This document shows, in pieces, positions 32,799-39,955 of a stretch of 64,000 nt of DNA (positions within the stretch are counted from its first letter, which is position 1; the number at the start of each line of letters is the position of its first letter). The notes under the pieces are model-generated. The model saw only the letters and a list, made by a program, of their open reading frames with translations, had not been told where the DNA came from and searched no databases. The stretch lies in assembly GCA_035294125.1 (NCBI GenBank), contig DATGLM010000065.1:1-64000 (forward strand). The letters run 5' to 3'. The position numbers were made by a program, and so were the translations under genes. The DNA comes from CADDYT01 sp035294125. Lineage in GTDB: Bacteria; Chloroflexota; Ktedonobacteria; Ktedonobacterales; Ktedonobacteraceae.

Positions 32799-33924
32799 AA
32801 GGTACCTCCTTCGGCCTGAGCCACCACCCATCACACATTGATGCTTCAACCACGTGCTGTCGCTGATAGTTCCAGACCGTCAGCACACGCCGCGAGAGTC
32901 GTCGCCCGTTGGCTGTCCGTTCTGCCAGCACCTCCTTGAGCCGGGAGCGCAGAAGCACCTGATAGCCGCCCACACTACCCACCACCGGACAGATTTCACG
33001 CAGTCGCCACGAAGATGCAACCTGTCGGGGCCTCACCGCTTCCGATTGCTCATCCTCTCCCGTTTCCGTCTCCTGTCCCTCTTGCTGCTGGCAGAAGGGA
33101 AGCGGTTCTTCCTGCGCTTGCTCAGCACTCGCAAACAGCCGCGCCCGTAGCTCTCTGGTCGACTCAGGAAAGAAGCCCCGCGAATAGCGAATCCGGCGCG
33201 CCTTGCTCTCCCGCTCCCGCATCACCACCTCACGCACTTCGACGAGGCAACCCGTCTCATCGATCACCAGACCGCTCACCACCTGCTCGACCTGCTTGAC
33301 GCCATGCTCCTCTCGAAAGATGTCTTTCGTCAGGTACTTGGTGACGTAACCAATGGCCTTGCTGTTCTGGATACGCTGTATCCAACCGTTTTCTGCCTTG
33401 CCGTGCGTGGCCGAGAGCCACAGCGGTTTAATCACCTCTTCGTAAGGAATATGCTCCACGCCTTTGAGCAGCACATGCCAGTGAAAGCCGTTTTCTTCAA
33501 AGTTGCTGTGCCGTTCCAGAATGGCAAAGTATTCCACCGCATACGCCGGACGCGCTCCTCTTCGCGCTCGCCCGCGCCCTTTGGAGCCACGCCGGAGCGC
33601 TTGCATGAAGGTCGTCAGCGCCCGCGCCGCCTCTTCTACCGTCTTGCCCGCCTTCGTCAGCGTCAGATGCAGCGTTGGCTCGGCTTGCGCGATCAACTGC
33701 CGCCATTCGTTGACCTTACGCGGCCCGCAGTAGAGGCACGACCACGACCCACAGCGCACCGGACGCACTTCCCCGGTCTGTTCGTTGACGATCACCTGCC
33801 GCAGCGCCCAGGCATTGGGACAGGCGTAGAGGCTGTACGTCCCATCCTCTACATGCATCGCTACTCGTTCTTCCAGCGTCGGCAGGTAGCCAATCGCCAC
33901 CGCTGTTGTTGCTTGCTGCTGCAC
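32785..33924 (-). CDS. rep: Rolling-circle replication initiator-like protein (HUH family)
   Basis: 379 residues from a GTG with AGGGAGGTGAG upstream. A Cys cluster (C58, C63, C66: RCGSWSCLYCG) precedes the catalytic core. The HUH motif is HWH at 148-150 (FHWHVLLKG) and the candidate active Tyr is Y193 in AIGYVTKYLTK, with Lys three residues on. This is the Rep_2/RepSA-like pattern of plasmid and AICE initiators, which nick one strand and prime rolling-circle replication. The last ~130 residues are Glu/Gln-rich, then a basic helical domain. The origin is not proven, but structured DNA lies about 700 bases upstream. It immediately precedes int. Confidence 0.75.
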   Translation of the reverse strand: MQQQATTAVAIGYLPTLEERVAMHVEDGTYSLYACPNAWALRQVIVNEQTGEVRPVRCGSWSCLYCGPRKVNEWRQLIAQAEPTLHLTLTKAGKTVEEAARALTTFMQALRRGSKGRGRARRGARPAYAVEYFAILERHSNFEENGFHWHVLLKGVEHIPYEEVIKPLWLSATHGKAENGWIQRIQNSKAIGYVTKYLTKDIFREEHGVKQVEQVVSGLVIDETGCLVEVREVVMRERESKARRIRYSRGFFPESTRELRARLFASAEQAQEEPLPFCQQQEGQETETGEDEQSEAVRPRQVASSWRLREICPVVGSVGGYQVLLRSRLKEVLAERTANGRRLSRRVLTVWNYQRQHVVEASMCDGWWLRPKEVPYENR

Positions 33925-33952
33925 CTACATCTCACCTCCCTTCTTCAAGGTA

Positions 33953-34168
33953 TCACCCTTCGAGCACCTTCTGATACAGGGATGCGGCCCGCACCTCACG
34001 AATGGCGTACAGCGCCGTTGGGGCAAAGTGGGGAGCCAACCAACAGAAAGCTTGCAGCAGCATCTCTGCTTCTTGCTGTGATGTAGCATAGCCCACCACC
34101 ACCGCCAAGCCAAGATCAAGCCTGTCGTAGCGCACAATCATATGCGTAAACTCAAGGTTCTGATGCAT
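33953..34168 (-). CDS. Small protein of the element, unknown function
   Basis: 71 residues from ATG 34168, with AGGGAGG ten bases upstream. Sequence features: TYPE of alpha/beta mix with MIVRYDRLDLGLAVVVGYA, then QEAEMLLQAFCWLAPHF and TALYAIREVRAASLYQ. No known domain. It is in the element operon between the zinc-finger protein and rep. The strong ribosome-binding site supports translation. Confidence 0.6.
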   Translation of the reverse strand: MHQNLEFTHMIVRYDRLDLGLAVVVGYATSQQEAEMLLQAFCWLAPHFAPTALYAIREVRAASLYQKVLEG

Positions 34169-34203
34169 TTTCCCACCTCCCTTCTCGCAGCCAGCCACCA
34201 CCA

Positions 34204-34482
34204 TCACCACTGGTTGGCTTCATCCATCCACCGGTCACATTCTCGACACAGCCGCCGGTTCGCGTCTTCTCGTACCTGATCGCAGAGCGGACAAAACGCC
34301 TGTTCTTCCGCCTCGCGCAACCGCGACCACACCGCCTGACATGTCGTACAAACCCAAAAGAGCGGCCCCAACGGTTGAATATGGGCCGCACAGTACCAGC
34401 CGCCGCAACCGGCGCACTGATACCGTTGCTCGTTGATGCACACCCCACAGTCCTCCTGTTCGCAATACCAGTTTTGTGTCAC
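34204..34482 (-). CDS. Small Cys-rich zinc-ribbon protein
   Basis: About 92 residues from GTG 34482 (GAGGGG upstream; an ATG at 34527 is an alternative). Many Cys pairs are seen: YCEQEDCGVC, CAGCGGWYCAAH, VCTTCQ, FCPLCDQ and LCRECDRW. That is enough for three or four zinc knuckles, with the CxxCxxWYCxxH unit like a B-box/zinc-ribbon mix. It is probably a protein- or DNA-binding zinc protein of the element. The next gene starts 36 bases after its stop. Confidence 0.65.
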   Translation of the reverse strand: MTQNWYCEQEDCGVCINEQRYQCAGCGGWYCAAHIQPLGPLFWVCTTCQAVWSRLREAEEQAFCPLCDQVREDANRRLCRECDRWMDEANQW

Positions 34483-34560
34483 CAGACCACCCCTCTCTGT
34501 TGTTTCGTCGCCAGGACAGCCGCCCACCGCGTTTACTTGTGTGACTTACTCTTATAAGGG

Positions 34561-35229
34561 TCAAGGGAAGACCCTCGAACCCATGACAGAGAGCAGAAGA
34601 ACGCAGGGGGCCGTCGTGTCGGCTACGCCGCACGCTCGCTGCGCTCGCTGCACGACGGCCTGCCACCTCCACCCCACGACGTGAAAGGCACCGCTGCGCG
34701 GGCTGAGAAGCGGGTATACTCCCACGCTGGTAGGAGCCTCGCGCCGCTTCGAGCACTGCCGCCCTTGACCCTGGCGGCTCTCTGACTCGCGCCGAGAGCG
34801 ACCGGGTTCTGCATTGAGCGACGCTGCACATCCCACCGGTCGCTCTCGCTCGCCGAGTCTAGCCGCCGTGTCAAGGGTCGGGCCAGGCGGCAGTGCTCGG
34901 CCCCTCCCCCTCCCCCACACGCGGCGCGGGCATGAGCGCACGCCGTCACAGGCCAGCTTTTGCCTCAAGCTCCCAGGATGCTTGATCGACGCGCGCGTGC
35001 CGCTTGCGTCCCTCCCACGCCCACCCTGCTCAGCAAGCCGTGCCACCATGGCGACCTCCGCCCCGCTGCCTTCAGCCAGTTTGCATGCAATGGCCTGCAC
35101 ATTGGCCCGTGCCTGATAGCCCTTCCCGCCAAAGACTGCACCCGGCGCGCCCAAACCCAACCGAGCCGCCACATAATAGGACAGTTCCAGTACCCCTACC
35201 CCCCGTTCCAGGCCCATCCTCGCCAGCAC
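34561..35229 (-). CDS. Doubtful hypothetical protein over the structured region
   Basis: A long minus-strand frame overlaps or follows the GH73 gene. Its first ~75 residues look like protein (GVGVLELSYYVAARLGLGA, YQARANVQAIACKLAEG). The rest, over 34570-34950, is Arg/Gly/Ser-rich, coincides with large inverted repeats and looks like untranslated DNA read through. The true gene may be shorter, or the frame may be open only because of high GC. Start uncertain: GTG 35229 or ATG 35217. Confidence 0.3.
   Translation of the reverse strand: MLARMGLERGVGVLELSYYVAARLGLGAPGAVFGGKGYQARANVQAIACKLAEGSGAEVAMVARLAEQGGRGRDASGTRASIKHPGSLRQKLACDGVRSCPRRVWGRGRGRALPPGPTLDTAARLGERERPVGCAASLNAEPGRSRRESESRQGQGRQCSKRREAPTSVGVYPLLSPRSGAFHVVGWRWQAVVQRAQRACGVADTTAPCVLLLSVMGSRVFP
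34609..34660. repeat. Nested inverted repeats within the element
   Basis: GGCCGTCGTG (34609-34618) pairs with CACGACGGCC (34651-34660). Between them CGGCTACGCCG is a short hairpin and GCTCGCTGCGCTCGC is a near repeat. Part of the structured segment of the element. Confidence 0.6.
34751..34898. repeat. 148-bp compound dyad, candidate origin
   Basis: Successive arms pair from outside in: GAGCACTGCCGCC (34751-34763) with 34886-34898, CCCTTGAC (34762-34769) with 34870-34877, GGCGGCT (34773-34779) with 34861-34867, and CGAGAGCGACCGG (34793-34805) with 34836-34848. The central loop is 30 bases. Single-stranded, the region would fold into one long stem. This suits a rolling-circle single- or double-strand origin, an oriT or a structured RNA. 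Confidence 0.65.
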
Positions 35230-35261
35230 CTCATCCTTGCTTCTTTCACCCCCCTCGCCGC

Positions 35262-35846
35262 CTACGACACCACAACCTGACCCCTGCGCCACGTCTGGAC
35301 TGCCTGCTCTATGGCCTGGATGTAGGCTTGCACATCATTGTGGTCTGACGAAGGCGCATAGACCGGCACGATCTGCTCCACTGTCCTCAGCCCCAACTGC
35401 TCGACATACAGATCGTGGATGAGCTGGTACCAGTCAGCAACTCCCTGCTGCCACGTCGCATAGCTGCGAAAGCCGCCCTGACAGCGATAGCCCGCCGAGC
35501 AGCGGATATTGCCCAGCGAGTGATTGACGTTAGCCCATCCATAGCGGCCAAAGGTACTCTCATGCCAGAAAAAGGCCAGCGCATACACCGGATCAATATT
35601 CACCGCTACCCCATCGTCATAGAGCGTCTGTCCCAGGCCCGCCGCCGGAGAGTGATAGGCAGAAAGCACCTCATCGAGAAAGTGCGCCGACACCGAAGGC
35701 GCGCCTACCACACTCCAAGAGGCTGCTGTCCCAGCCAGCAGCGGCGGAGCCGAGAACGCCGGAAGCCAGCCGCCCGCACTCAGCCAGGACAGCAGCACCA
35801 GCAGTGCCAGTACGAGCAGGCACAGCGTCAAGAACACGCGCCGCAT
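35262..35846 (-). CDS. Membrane-anchored GH73-like glucosaminidase/lysozyme domain protein
   Basis: 194 residues from ATG 35846. An N-terminal signal anchor (VFLTLCLLVLALLVLLSW, about 4-22) is followed by a lysozyme-like domain. VNIDPVYALAFFWHESTFG carries the likely catalytic Glu (E96). Then come NHSLGNIRC, GGFRSYATWQQGVADWYQLI and an ending LRTVEQIVPVYAPSSDHND, which is the GH73/FlgJ-type pattern. It would cut peptidoglycan outside the membrane. In a mobile element such an enzyme often opens the wall for DNA transfer, which is the best hint of a transfer function here. Confidence 0.8.
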   Translation of the reverse strand: MRRVFLTLCLLVLALLVLLSWLSAGGWLPAFSAPPLLAGTAASWSVVGAPSVSAHFLDEVLSAYHSPAAGLGQTLYDDGVAVNIDPVYALAFFWHESTFGRYGWANVNHSLGNIRCSAGYRCQGGFRSYATWQQGVADWYQLIHDLYVEQLGLRTVEQIVPVYAPSSDHNDVQAYIQAIEQAVQTWRRGQVVVS

Positions 35847-35850
35847 GCTC

Positions 35851-36117
35851 TCACCCCCTTCCCTCTGGCGGCAGCGACCACCACAGTCGCAACGGCCTGC
35901 CACAACCGGGACAGTGGAACAGCAGCAGCGCCGAGGTCCCCACCACCGCACTACGATAGCTCACTACCACACACCGCTCCATCCCTGTCGTCTCCCACTC
36001 CTCTAACGGCTCCAGGCGCAGCCCCACCTGTGCCCACAATGGGTAGCCACCGCTATGGCGCCACCGCTTGCCCGACGCACCCCTTTCTCTCGTTTGCTCA
36101 TCCTCGTTGCCAGCCAT
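35851..36117 (-). CDS. Small protein with CxxC, unknown function
   Basis: 88 residues from ATG 36117 with AGGAGG six bases upstream. The N-terminus is charged (MAGNEDEQTRERG) and the C-terminal half has FHCPGCGRPLRLWW, a single zinc-knuckle-like motif. It overlaps the end of the HNH-like gene by 20 bases and is four bases before the GH73 start, so it is translated from the same mRNA. No known domain. Confidence 0.6.
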   Translation of the reverse strand: MAGNEDEQTRERGASGKRWRHSGGYPLWAQVGLRLEPLEEWETTGMERCVVVSYRSAVVGTSALLLFHCPGCGRPLRLWWSLPPEGRG

Positions 36118-36445
36118 TGCCGCCCTCCTCGTGGTGACGGCGCTGGAGCAGCAGAATATGCCGCAACTGCTCCAGCGCTCCCCAGCGCTGCCGCTGCTGC
36201 CAGGAGTAGTCATAGCGCGCATGGCAGGCCGGACACAACGCCGCTAAACGCGGATAGGGGTTCCATGGATCGTGGTCCAGATGCGCCGCCGCCAGATGCA
36301 CCATGTAGACCACCCCCGTGCGCTCAGAGACCACCTCCGTCCCGTGAGCGATGCCGCAGTGCTCGCAGCGCCAGCCCGCCCGCTCCTTGCACGCCCGGGC
36401 CAGTTCCTCCCAATTGGGCGGATACAGTTGCCGATACCGCACCAT
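36098..36445 (-). CDS. HNH-endonuclease-like protein
   Basis: 115 residues from ATG 36445 (AGGGGGTGAG upstream). WRCEHCGIAHGTEV and LCPACHARYDY provide two CxxC pairs that frame the HNH core VHLAAAHLDHDPWNPYP (His-Leu-Asp-His, then Asn). This is the usual zinc-stabilised HNH nuclease fold. It could act in element recombination, in defence, or be a structural relative. The Gln/Arg-rich tail (WQQRQRWGALEQLRHILLLQ) is helical. Confidence 0.7.
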   Translation of the reverse strand: MVRYRQLYPPNWEELARACKERAGWRCEHCGIAHGTEVVSERTGVVYMVHLAAAHLDHDPWNPYPRLAALCPACHARYDYSWQQRQRWGALEQLRHILLLQRRHHEEGGNGWQRG

Positions 36446-36468
36446 CTCACCCCCTACCTTCCCATCGG

Positions 36469-37230
36469 CTAATGCATCACTCCTTGCACCGGCATCGCTG
36501 CCTGCGCCTGTCCCTGACTCGGAGCTTGAGGCGGCACGTAAGCCGGGGCCGCCGCTTGCACCTTCTGTCCACGCACGCGCTGCCAGTACTGCTGCAAAGC
36601 ATTGGGCACCCCGTTGCTCCCCTGCACACTGTTGCCCTGCCAGGAAGGATAGGAGGCTTGTGGCTGTATGCCTGCTGCCGCAGAAGAAGCCCCCATGCTC
36701 ATGGTGGGATAGACCGGTTTGGGCTGCGCACTGCCCACCGCCGCCAGAGGTACCGTGCCCTTCTCACGCATCAAGTCCATGTCGATAACCGCCAGGGCGA
36801 TGTTGAAGAGGGGAATGATGGAGAGTACCACCAGCAGCAGGCAGGAGAACAGGGTAAACTCCCAGCCGTGCAGCTGGTGTATCCATACGACATCGGGATA
36901 GCGCGCCACCGCATGGCCCAGGTTGCAGGTCACTTCCACCAGGATATAAATGGCGACGATGAGCACATAGGAGCGTTTGCGCTGCCGCGTCATGAGCCGC
37001 AGGGCTAAGGCCCGCGTCACGAAGTAGCCCAGCACCACAAAGCCCACAGAGGTGCCAATCGTCACAATATGTTGAATCGGGTCGGTACCCAACGCGCTAA
37101 AAAACCAGTAAATGGCCCAGGCCGAGACCGCCGAGAAGACGAGGGAGACCAGCCGGAAAATGCTGTGCTGCCCCTCATGGATGAAGCGGCCCCACCAGTC
37201 GGCCCGCCGCCTGTTCGTCATTTGCTGCAT
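36469..37230 (-). CDS. Four-helix membrane protein with Pro/Gln-rich tail
   Basis: About 253 residues from ATG 37230 with AAGGAGG upstream. Four membrane helices occupy about 25-145 (LVSLVFSAVSAWAIYWFF, VTIGTSVGFVVLGYFV, SYVLIVAIYILVEVTCNL, FTLFSCLLLVVLSIIPLF). The last ~100 residues are low-complexity, rich in Ala, Gln, Pro and Ser, and probably lie in the cytoplasm. No known family recognised. Encoded with the GH73 wall enzyme, it could be part of a membrane complex of the element. Confidence 0.65.
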   Translation of the reverse strand: MQQMTNRRRADWWGRFIHEGQHSIFRLVSLVFSAVSAWAIYWFFSALGTDPIQHIVTIGTSVGFVVLGYFVTRALALRLMTRQRKRSYVLIVAIYILVEVTCNLGHAVARYPDVVWIHQLHGWEFTLFSCLLLVVLSIIPLFNIALAVIDMDLMREKGTVPLAAVGSAQPKPVYPTMSMGASSAAAGIQPQASYPSWQGNSVQGSNGVPNALQQYWQRVRGQKVQAAAPAYVPPQAPSQGQAQAAMPVQGVMH

Positions 37231-37252
37231 TGCCACCTCCTTCTGCTATGGC

Positions 37253-37576
37253 TCAGGGCTGTCCCTGTGCCGCCACCTCACACACCAGCGTTTTGTAGCC
37301 TTTCTTGCCGATGATATCGATCACCACCAATGGCAGCACCTGATCTTCCTGCGGCAGGCTGATCTGAGTGGCGAAGGTGAGCAAATCCTGCTCACTGGCC
37401 CCCTGCTTCTTGAGACCACGCAGGTCTTCAATGCCCGGCCAGCCGCGCACAATCTTACACGTATATTGCGGACGACCGCCTGTTGGCTTGACCACCTGTC
37501 GGTCTGTCACAACGACTTCCACGCTATCAAAGAAATTGCCAATCTTAGCCGTTTGCACCTTGCCTTCCATATACAT
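37253..37576 (-). CDS. Hypothetical soluble protein of the element
   Basis: 107 residues from ATG 37576; AAGGAAGG lies upstream. Beta-rich beginning (VQTAKIGNFFDSVEVVVTD), a PQYTCKIVRGWPGIEDLRGL segment, then QVLPLVVIDIIGKKGYKTLV. No motif recognised. It precedes the membrane protein by 22 bases. The stretch 37577-37759 upstream has no clear gene, although a short minus frame from 37671 (MAVQGNELPGLPVTGRAV) overlaps its start and might be translated. Confidence 0.55.
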   Translation of the reverse strand: MYMEGKVQTAKIGNFFDSVEVVVTDRQVVKPTGGRPQYTCKIVRGWPGIEDLRGLKKQGASEQDLLTFATQISLPQEDQVLPLVVIDIIGKKGYKTLVCEVAAQGQP

Positions 37577-37759
37577 CGGGCATCACCTTCCTTCCTTCCA
37601 GCTTGTTTGTTTGTCGAAACAGCACGCCCCGTCACCGGCAGCCCTGGCAACTCGTTCCCTTGCACCGCCATCATCCCCTCTCAAGCTGCCAGAGTCGCCA
37701 GGACGACGACAGACACCGCCTCTCACCTCACCGCACTGTCACTGCTTCAGCGCCAACGC

Positions 37760-38101
37760 TTACCGGTACAGCGCCTCCACATGAGCAATCAACTCACAGG
37801 CCGCACACCGCTCCTTTTCACAGACCGCCGCCGCTTCCACAAAACCCGCCGCCAGCGCCATATCACGCAGGGCCGTGGCTGCCTGCTCCATTGCCCAACA
37901 ATCCGGCAACACAACGTCAGGGGCGAGCACAACCACACGCTGCTCGTTGAGCACCTGCCCGATAGCTGAGACATAGGCCAGCATGCGCAGACACACCCCC
38001 GGTTCCTGTCTGCTTGCCCACTGGGCAAAGGGCACCATCGCCTCCAGCATGTCGATACCGCGAGCATCCTCCTGTCCCCTGCCAAACATCATCATCTCTG
38101 C
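37760..38101 (-). CDS. Hypothetical helical protein with C-terminal Cys
   Basis: 113 residues from ATG 38101 (AGGAGG eight bases upstream). Predominantly helical: MLEAMVPFAQWASRQEPGV, MLAYVSAIGQVLNEQRVVVL, MEQAATALRDMALAAGFVEA and a Cys-containing end (VCEKERCAACELI). No known domain. The C-terminal CxxxxxCxxC could bind a metal. Confidence 0.55.
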   Translation of the reverse strand, partial: AEMMMFGRGQEDARGIDMLEAMVPFAQWASRQEPGVCLRMLAYVSAIGQVLNEQRVVVLAPDVVLPDCWAMEQAATALRDMALAAGFVEAAAVCEKERCAACELIAHVEALYR

Positions 38102-38160
38102 CATCCTTCGCACCTCCTTCTATGCGCCTTTTGTCACACCTCCCAATCAATCACCTTCAC

Positions 38161-38490
38161 TCAAAACAGCAACCGCTCCTCTGCATCGGCGAGCGCCAGG
38201 GCCAGCAGCGTCCGCGCCTGATACCCACTGACCGCACAATCTGCACCATCCAGACACTCCACCGCATCCACAGCCGCCATAAACCTCCTTGCCCACGCAG
38301 GCAGAGAGCCAAAGCACTGCGTCCCCTCCTGCCAGAACAGCAAGGCCCCCACACACCACGTCCCGCCTACCGTCTCATCCAGAAACAGCGCCAACGGGCA
38401 AGCCCTGCAAGAGCCAGCGTTGCCCACCATCTGCCCTCCCTTCGCCCTCAACCACGCCTCGAATACCGCCGCATCAGGAAAGCCCTGCAT
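38161..38490 (-). CDS. Hypothetical protein with Cys residues
   Basis: 109 residues from ATG 38490 (GAGGAGG ten bases upstream). Contains GSCRACPLALFLDETVGG and two further Cys (ECLDGADCAVSGYQ). The CxxCPLA motif followed by a helical rest is not assigned to a family. It overlaps the 3' end of the preceding small gene by 17 bases, which suggests translational coupling. Confidence 0.55.
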   Translation of the reverse strand: MQGFPDAAVFEAWLRAKGGQMVGNAGSCRACPLALFLDETVGGTWCVGALLFWQEGTQCFGSLPAWARRFMAAVDAVECLDGADCAVSGYQARTLLALALADAEERLLF

Positions 38491-38758
38491 CGGCCCCCTC
38501 CTCAAGCGTGCTGACCACCACCACCGTCATCGAACTTCCTTCAAGCAGCACGCTATGCAGCACTTCCCAACAGCGCGCACACAACCCTTCATAACTCAAG
38601 AAATGAGCCTGTGAGACGGGTTCCAGGCACTCCTGACAGCACAGGCCCGCCAACCGTATCGGAGCCGGACGTGGCGCATGCATGCGTTCGGCTTGCCGAT
38701 CAAGCAGCCATGCCGGGGCCTGTGAGTCGGGTCGTTGCCAGCGCCGGTACTTGCTCAT
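38474..38758 (-). CDS. Small zinc-binding protein of the element
   Basis: 94 residues. The middle has CCQECLEPVSQAHFLSYEGL followed by CARCWEVLH, a four-Cys zinc ribbon. The N-terminus is basic (MSKYRRWQRPDSQ). Its ATG overlaps the stop of the preceding gene (ATGA at 38755-38758). Function unknown. Confidence 0.6.
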   Translation of the reverse strand: MSKYRRWQRPDSQAPAWLLDRQAERMHAPRPAPIRLAGLCCQECLEPVSQAHFLSYEGLCARCWEVLHSVLLEGSSMTVVVVSTLEEGADAGLS

Positions 38759-39258
38759 GCGCCGCCCTCCTCAGCGTGTGGCTCTAACAGCTCCAGCAGC
38801 ACCGAAGCAGAAACGCCCCAGGTGGCACACACCCAGCCCTGAGCATGCCTGACCTGTGCCATCTTCTGTTCCAGACGCTGTTGCTGCACCAGGGCGTCGT
38901 TAGCCAGCGCACGATAACGCTGTGCCCGCGACGGCTCCCCATACTCTTGCAGCCAATGCACCGCCGCCTGCCATCGCTCAAGAGCACGCTGCACATCGGC
39001 TTGCGCCGCCAGCAAACAGCTAAAAGCCTGTGCCACATACCAGAGCGGACAGTCCTGCGAGAGCCACCGCAGTGTCACCTGCAACCAGTACAGGGCTGAG
39101 CGCTCCCACAGCAGGGCTTCTAATGCAGCAACGACCGCGTACAGTTCCGCATCGACTACCGCCTGCTCTGCCAGCAGCATCCAGGGATGCAGCACAGTCG
39201 AAGCCACTGGCTCTAACGCCTGCCCCTCCATCATCGTCAGTTCCATAGGTTGTGTCAT
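38755..39258 (-). CDS. Hypothetical helical protein of the element
   Basis: 167 residues from ATG 39258; GGAGG is eight bases upstream. The sequence is helical and Trp/Gln/Leu-rich (WLQVTLRWLSQDCPLWYV, ALERWQAAVHWLQEYGE, LVQQQRLEQKMAQVRHAQ) without charge clusters or membrane helices. It resembles no family I know. First larger gene of the operon after three tiny membrane proteins. Confidence 0.55.
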   Translation of the reverse strand: MTQPMELTMMEGQALEPVASTVLHPWMLLAEQAVVDAELYAVVAALEALLWERSALYWLQVTLRWLSQDCPLWYVAQAFSCLLAAQADVQRALERWQAAVHWLQEYGEPSRAQRYRALANDALVQQQRLEQKMAQVRHAQGWVCATWGVSASVLLELLEPHAEEGGA

Positions 39259-39300
39259 CGGCACCACCTCCTTTTCTTTGGGCTTCCCCTCTCGTCTGAT

Positions 39301-39441
39301 CTAGCGCAGGACGCATATCAGGCAGAGAAAACCGAGCAAACACGCCACACCAACCAGCCAGCCCAACCAGCACGCCCACCGCCGCAAGAGCAGCAGGCCA
39401 AGCAGCGCCCCCGCCAGCAGCGCTGTTGCCAGTACATCCAT
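39301..39441 (-). CDS. Tiny two-helix membrane protein
   Basis: 46 residues from ATG 39441 with AGAGG upstream. It is almost wholly hydrophobic: VLATALLAGALLGLLLL, then RRWACW, then LVGVACLLGFLCLICVL. Two membrane helices joined by an Arg-Arg turn are expected. Third of three tiny membrane proteins at the start of the operon. Confidence 0.5.
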   Translation of the reverse strand: MDVLATALLAGALLGLLLLRRWACWLGWLVGVACLLGFLCLICVLR

Positions 39442-39466
39442 GCAGGCACCTCTTTCCTTCCTTGTC

Positions 39467-39550
39467 TCAAAGCCAGCGGCCATCAGAAAACACCCAGGCA
39501 ATAGCCGCAAAGGCCACCAGAACAACCACCATGAGTATCACCAGTTGCAC
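39467..39550 (-). CDS. Tiny single-helix membrane protein
   Basis: 27 residues from GTG 39550, with GGAGG seven bases upstream, ending TGA 39467-39469. The protein is one membrane helix (LVILMVVVLVAFAAIAWVF) with the tail SDGRWL. Its ribosome-binding site and place between two similar small genes argue that it is translated. Confidence 0.45.
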   Translation of the reverse strand: MQLVILMVVVLVAFAAIAWVFSDGRWL

Positions 39551-39585
39551 TGGTTTACCTCCTTCCGTGCTCCTCTATACCTGTC

Positions 39586-39738
39586 CTACAGAGCCAGCAG
39601 CGCCGAGAGTAGCGCAAGCGACGCACAAAGAGCCACAACAGCCAACGCAACCAGAATAGGCCGATGCGTCATCCACACCCACCCCAGGCCGAAAAACAAT
39701 GCAACGCCGAGCAGCACAAATGCCGTTCTCTTCTTCAT
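39586..39738 (-). CDS. Tiny two-helix membrane protein, first gene of the operon
   Basis: 50 residues from ATG 39738 with AGAAGGGGGTGA upstream. Helix 1 is AFVLLGVALFFGLGWVW, and helix 2 is ILVALAVVALCASLALLSAL; MKKR at the start makes the N-terminus cytoplasmic. It begins about 80 bases after the predicted transcription start of the consensus promoter at 39825-39853. Confidence 0.5.
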   Translation of the reverse strand: MKKRTAFVLLGVALFFGLGWVWMTHRPILVALAVVALCASLALLSALLAL

Positions 39739-39811
39739 CACCCTCACCCCCTTCTGGGACCAGGCTATCACCGTACAATCTCGAAGAACCCCCATTTCTG
39801 GTATCTACCAT

Positions 39812-39845
39812 TGGTACTAACCATATTATAATATGGTTAGTACCA
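39812..39845. promoter_or_regulatory. 34-bp palindromic operator over the operon promoter
   Basis: TGGTACTAACCATATTA is followed by its exact reverse complement, giving a gapless 34-bp palindrome (39812-39845). GntR/UTRA repressors bind such inverted sites as dimers. It overlaps the -10 and most of the spacer of the minus-strand promoter and lies 111 bases before the GntR start codon, so it could serve both directions. Confidence 0.8.
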
Positions 39846-39853
39846 GATGTCAA
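39825..39853 (-). promoter_or_regulatory. Perfect consensus promoter of the element operon
   Basis: On the minus strand TTGACA (39853-39848) and TATAAT (39830-39825) have a 17-base spacer: every base of both hexamers matches consensus. The start is near 39818. The operator palindrome covers the -10 and spacer, so it must be tightly repressed in the integrated state. Confidence 0.85.
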
Positions 39854-39916
39854 TACCAAAAAGGCCAAAAAGCTAACAATTTATTAAGGCAATGTGTTAT
39901 GCTATTGGCATACTCG

Positions 39917-39928
39917 TGGTAGCTACCA
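39917..39928. promoter_or_regulatory. Second palindrome just upstream of gntR
   Basis: TGGTAGCTACCA is a perfect 12-bp palindrome, resembling the ends (TGGTA...TACCA) of the larger operator. It lies shortly after a possible -10 (TATGCT, 39898-39903), so repressor binding here would block gntR transcription: likely autoregulation. A half-like GGTATCTACCA occurs at 39800-39810. Confidence 0.6.
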
Positions 39929-39955
39929 ACAAGCCTGAAAAAAGGAGTCAAAATT

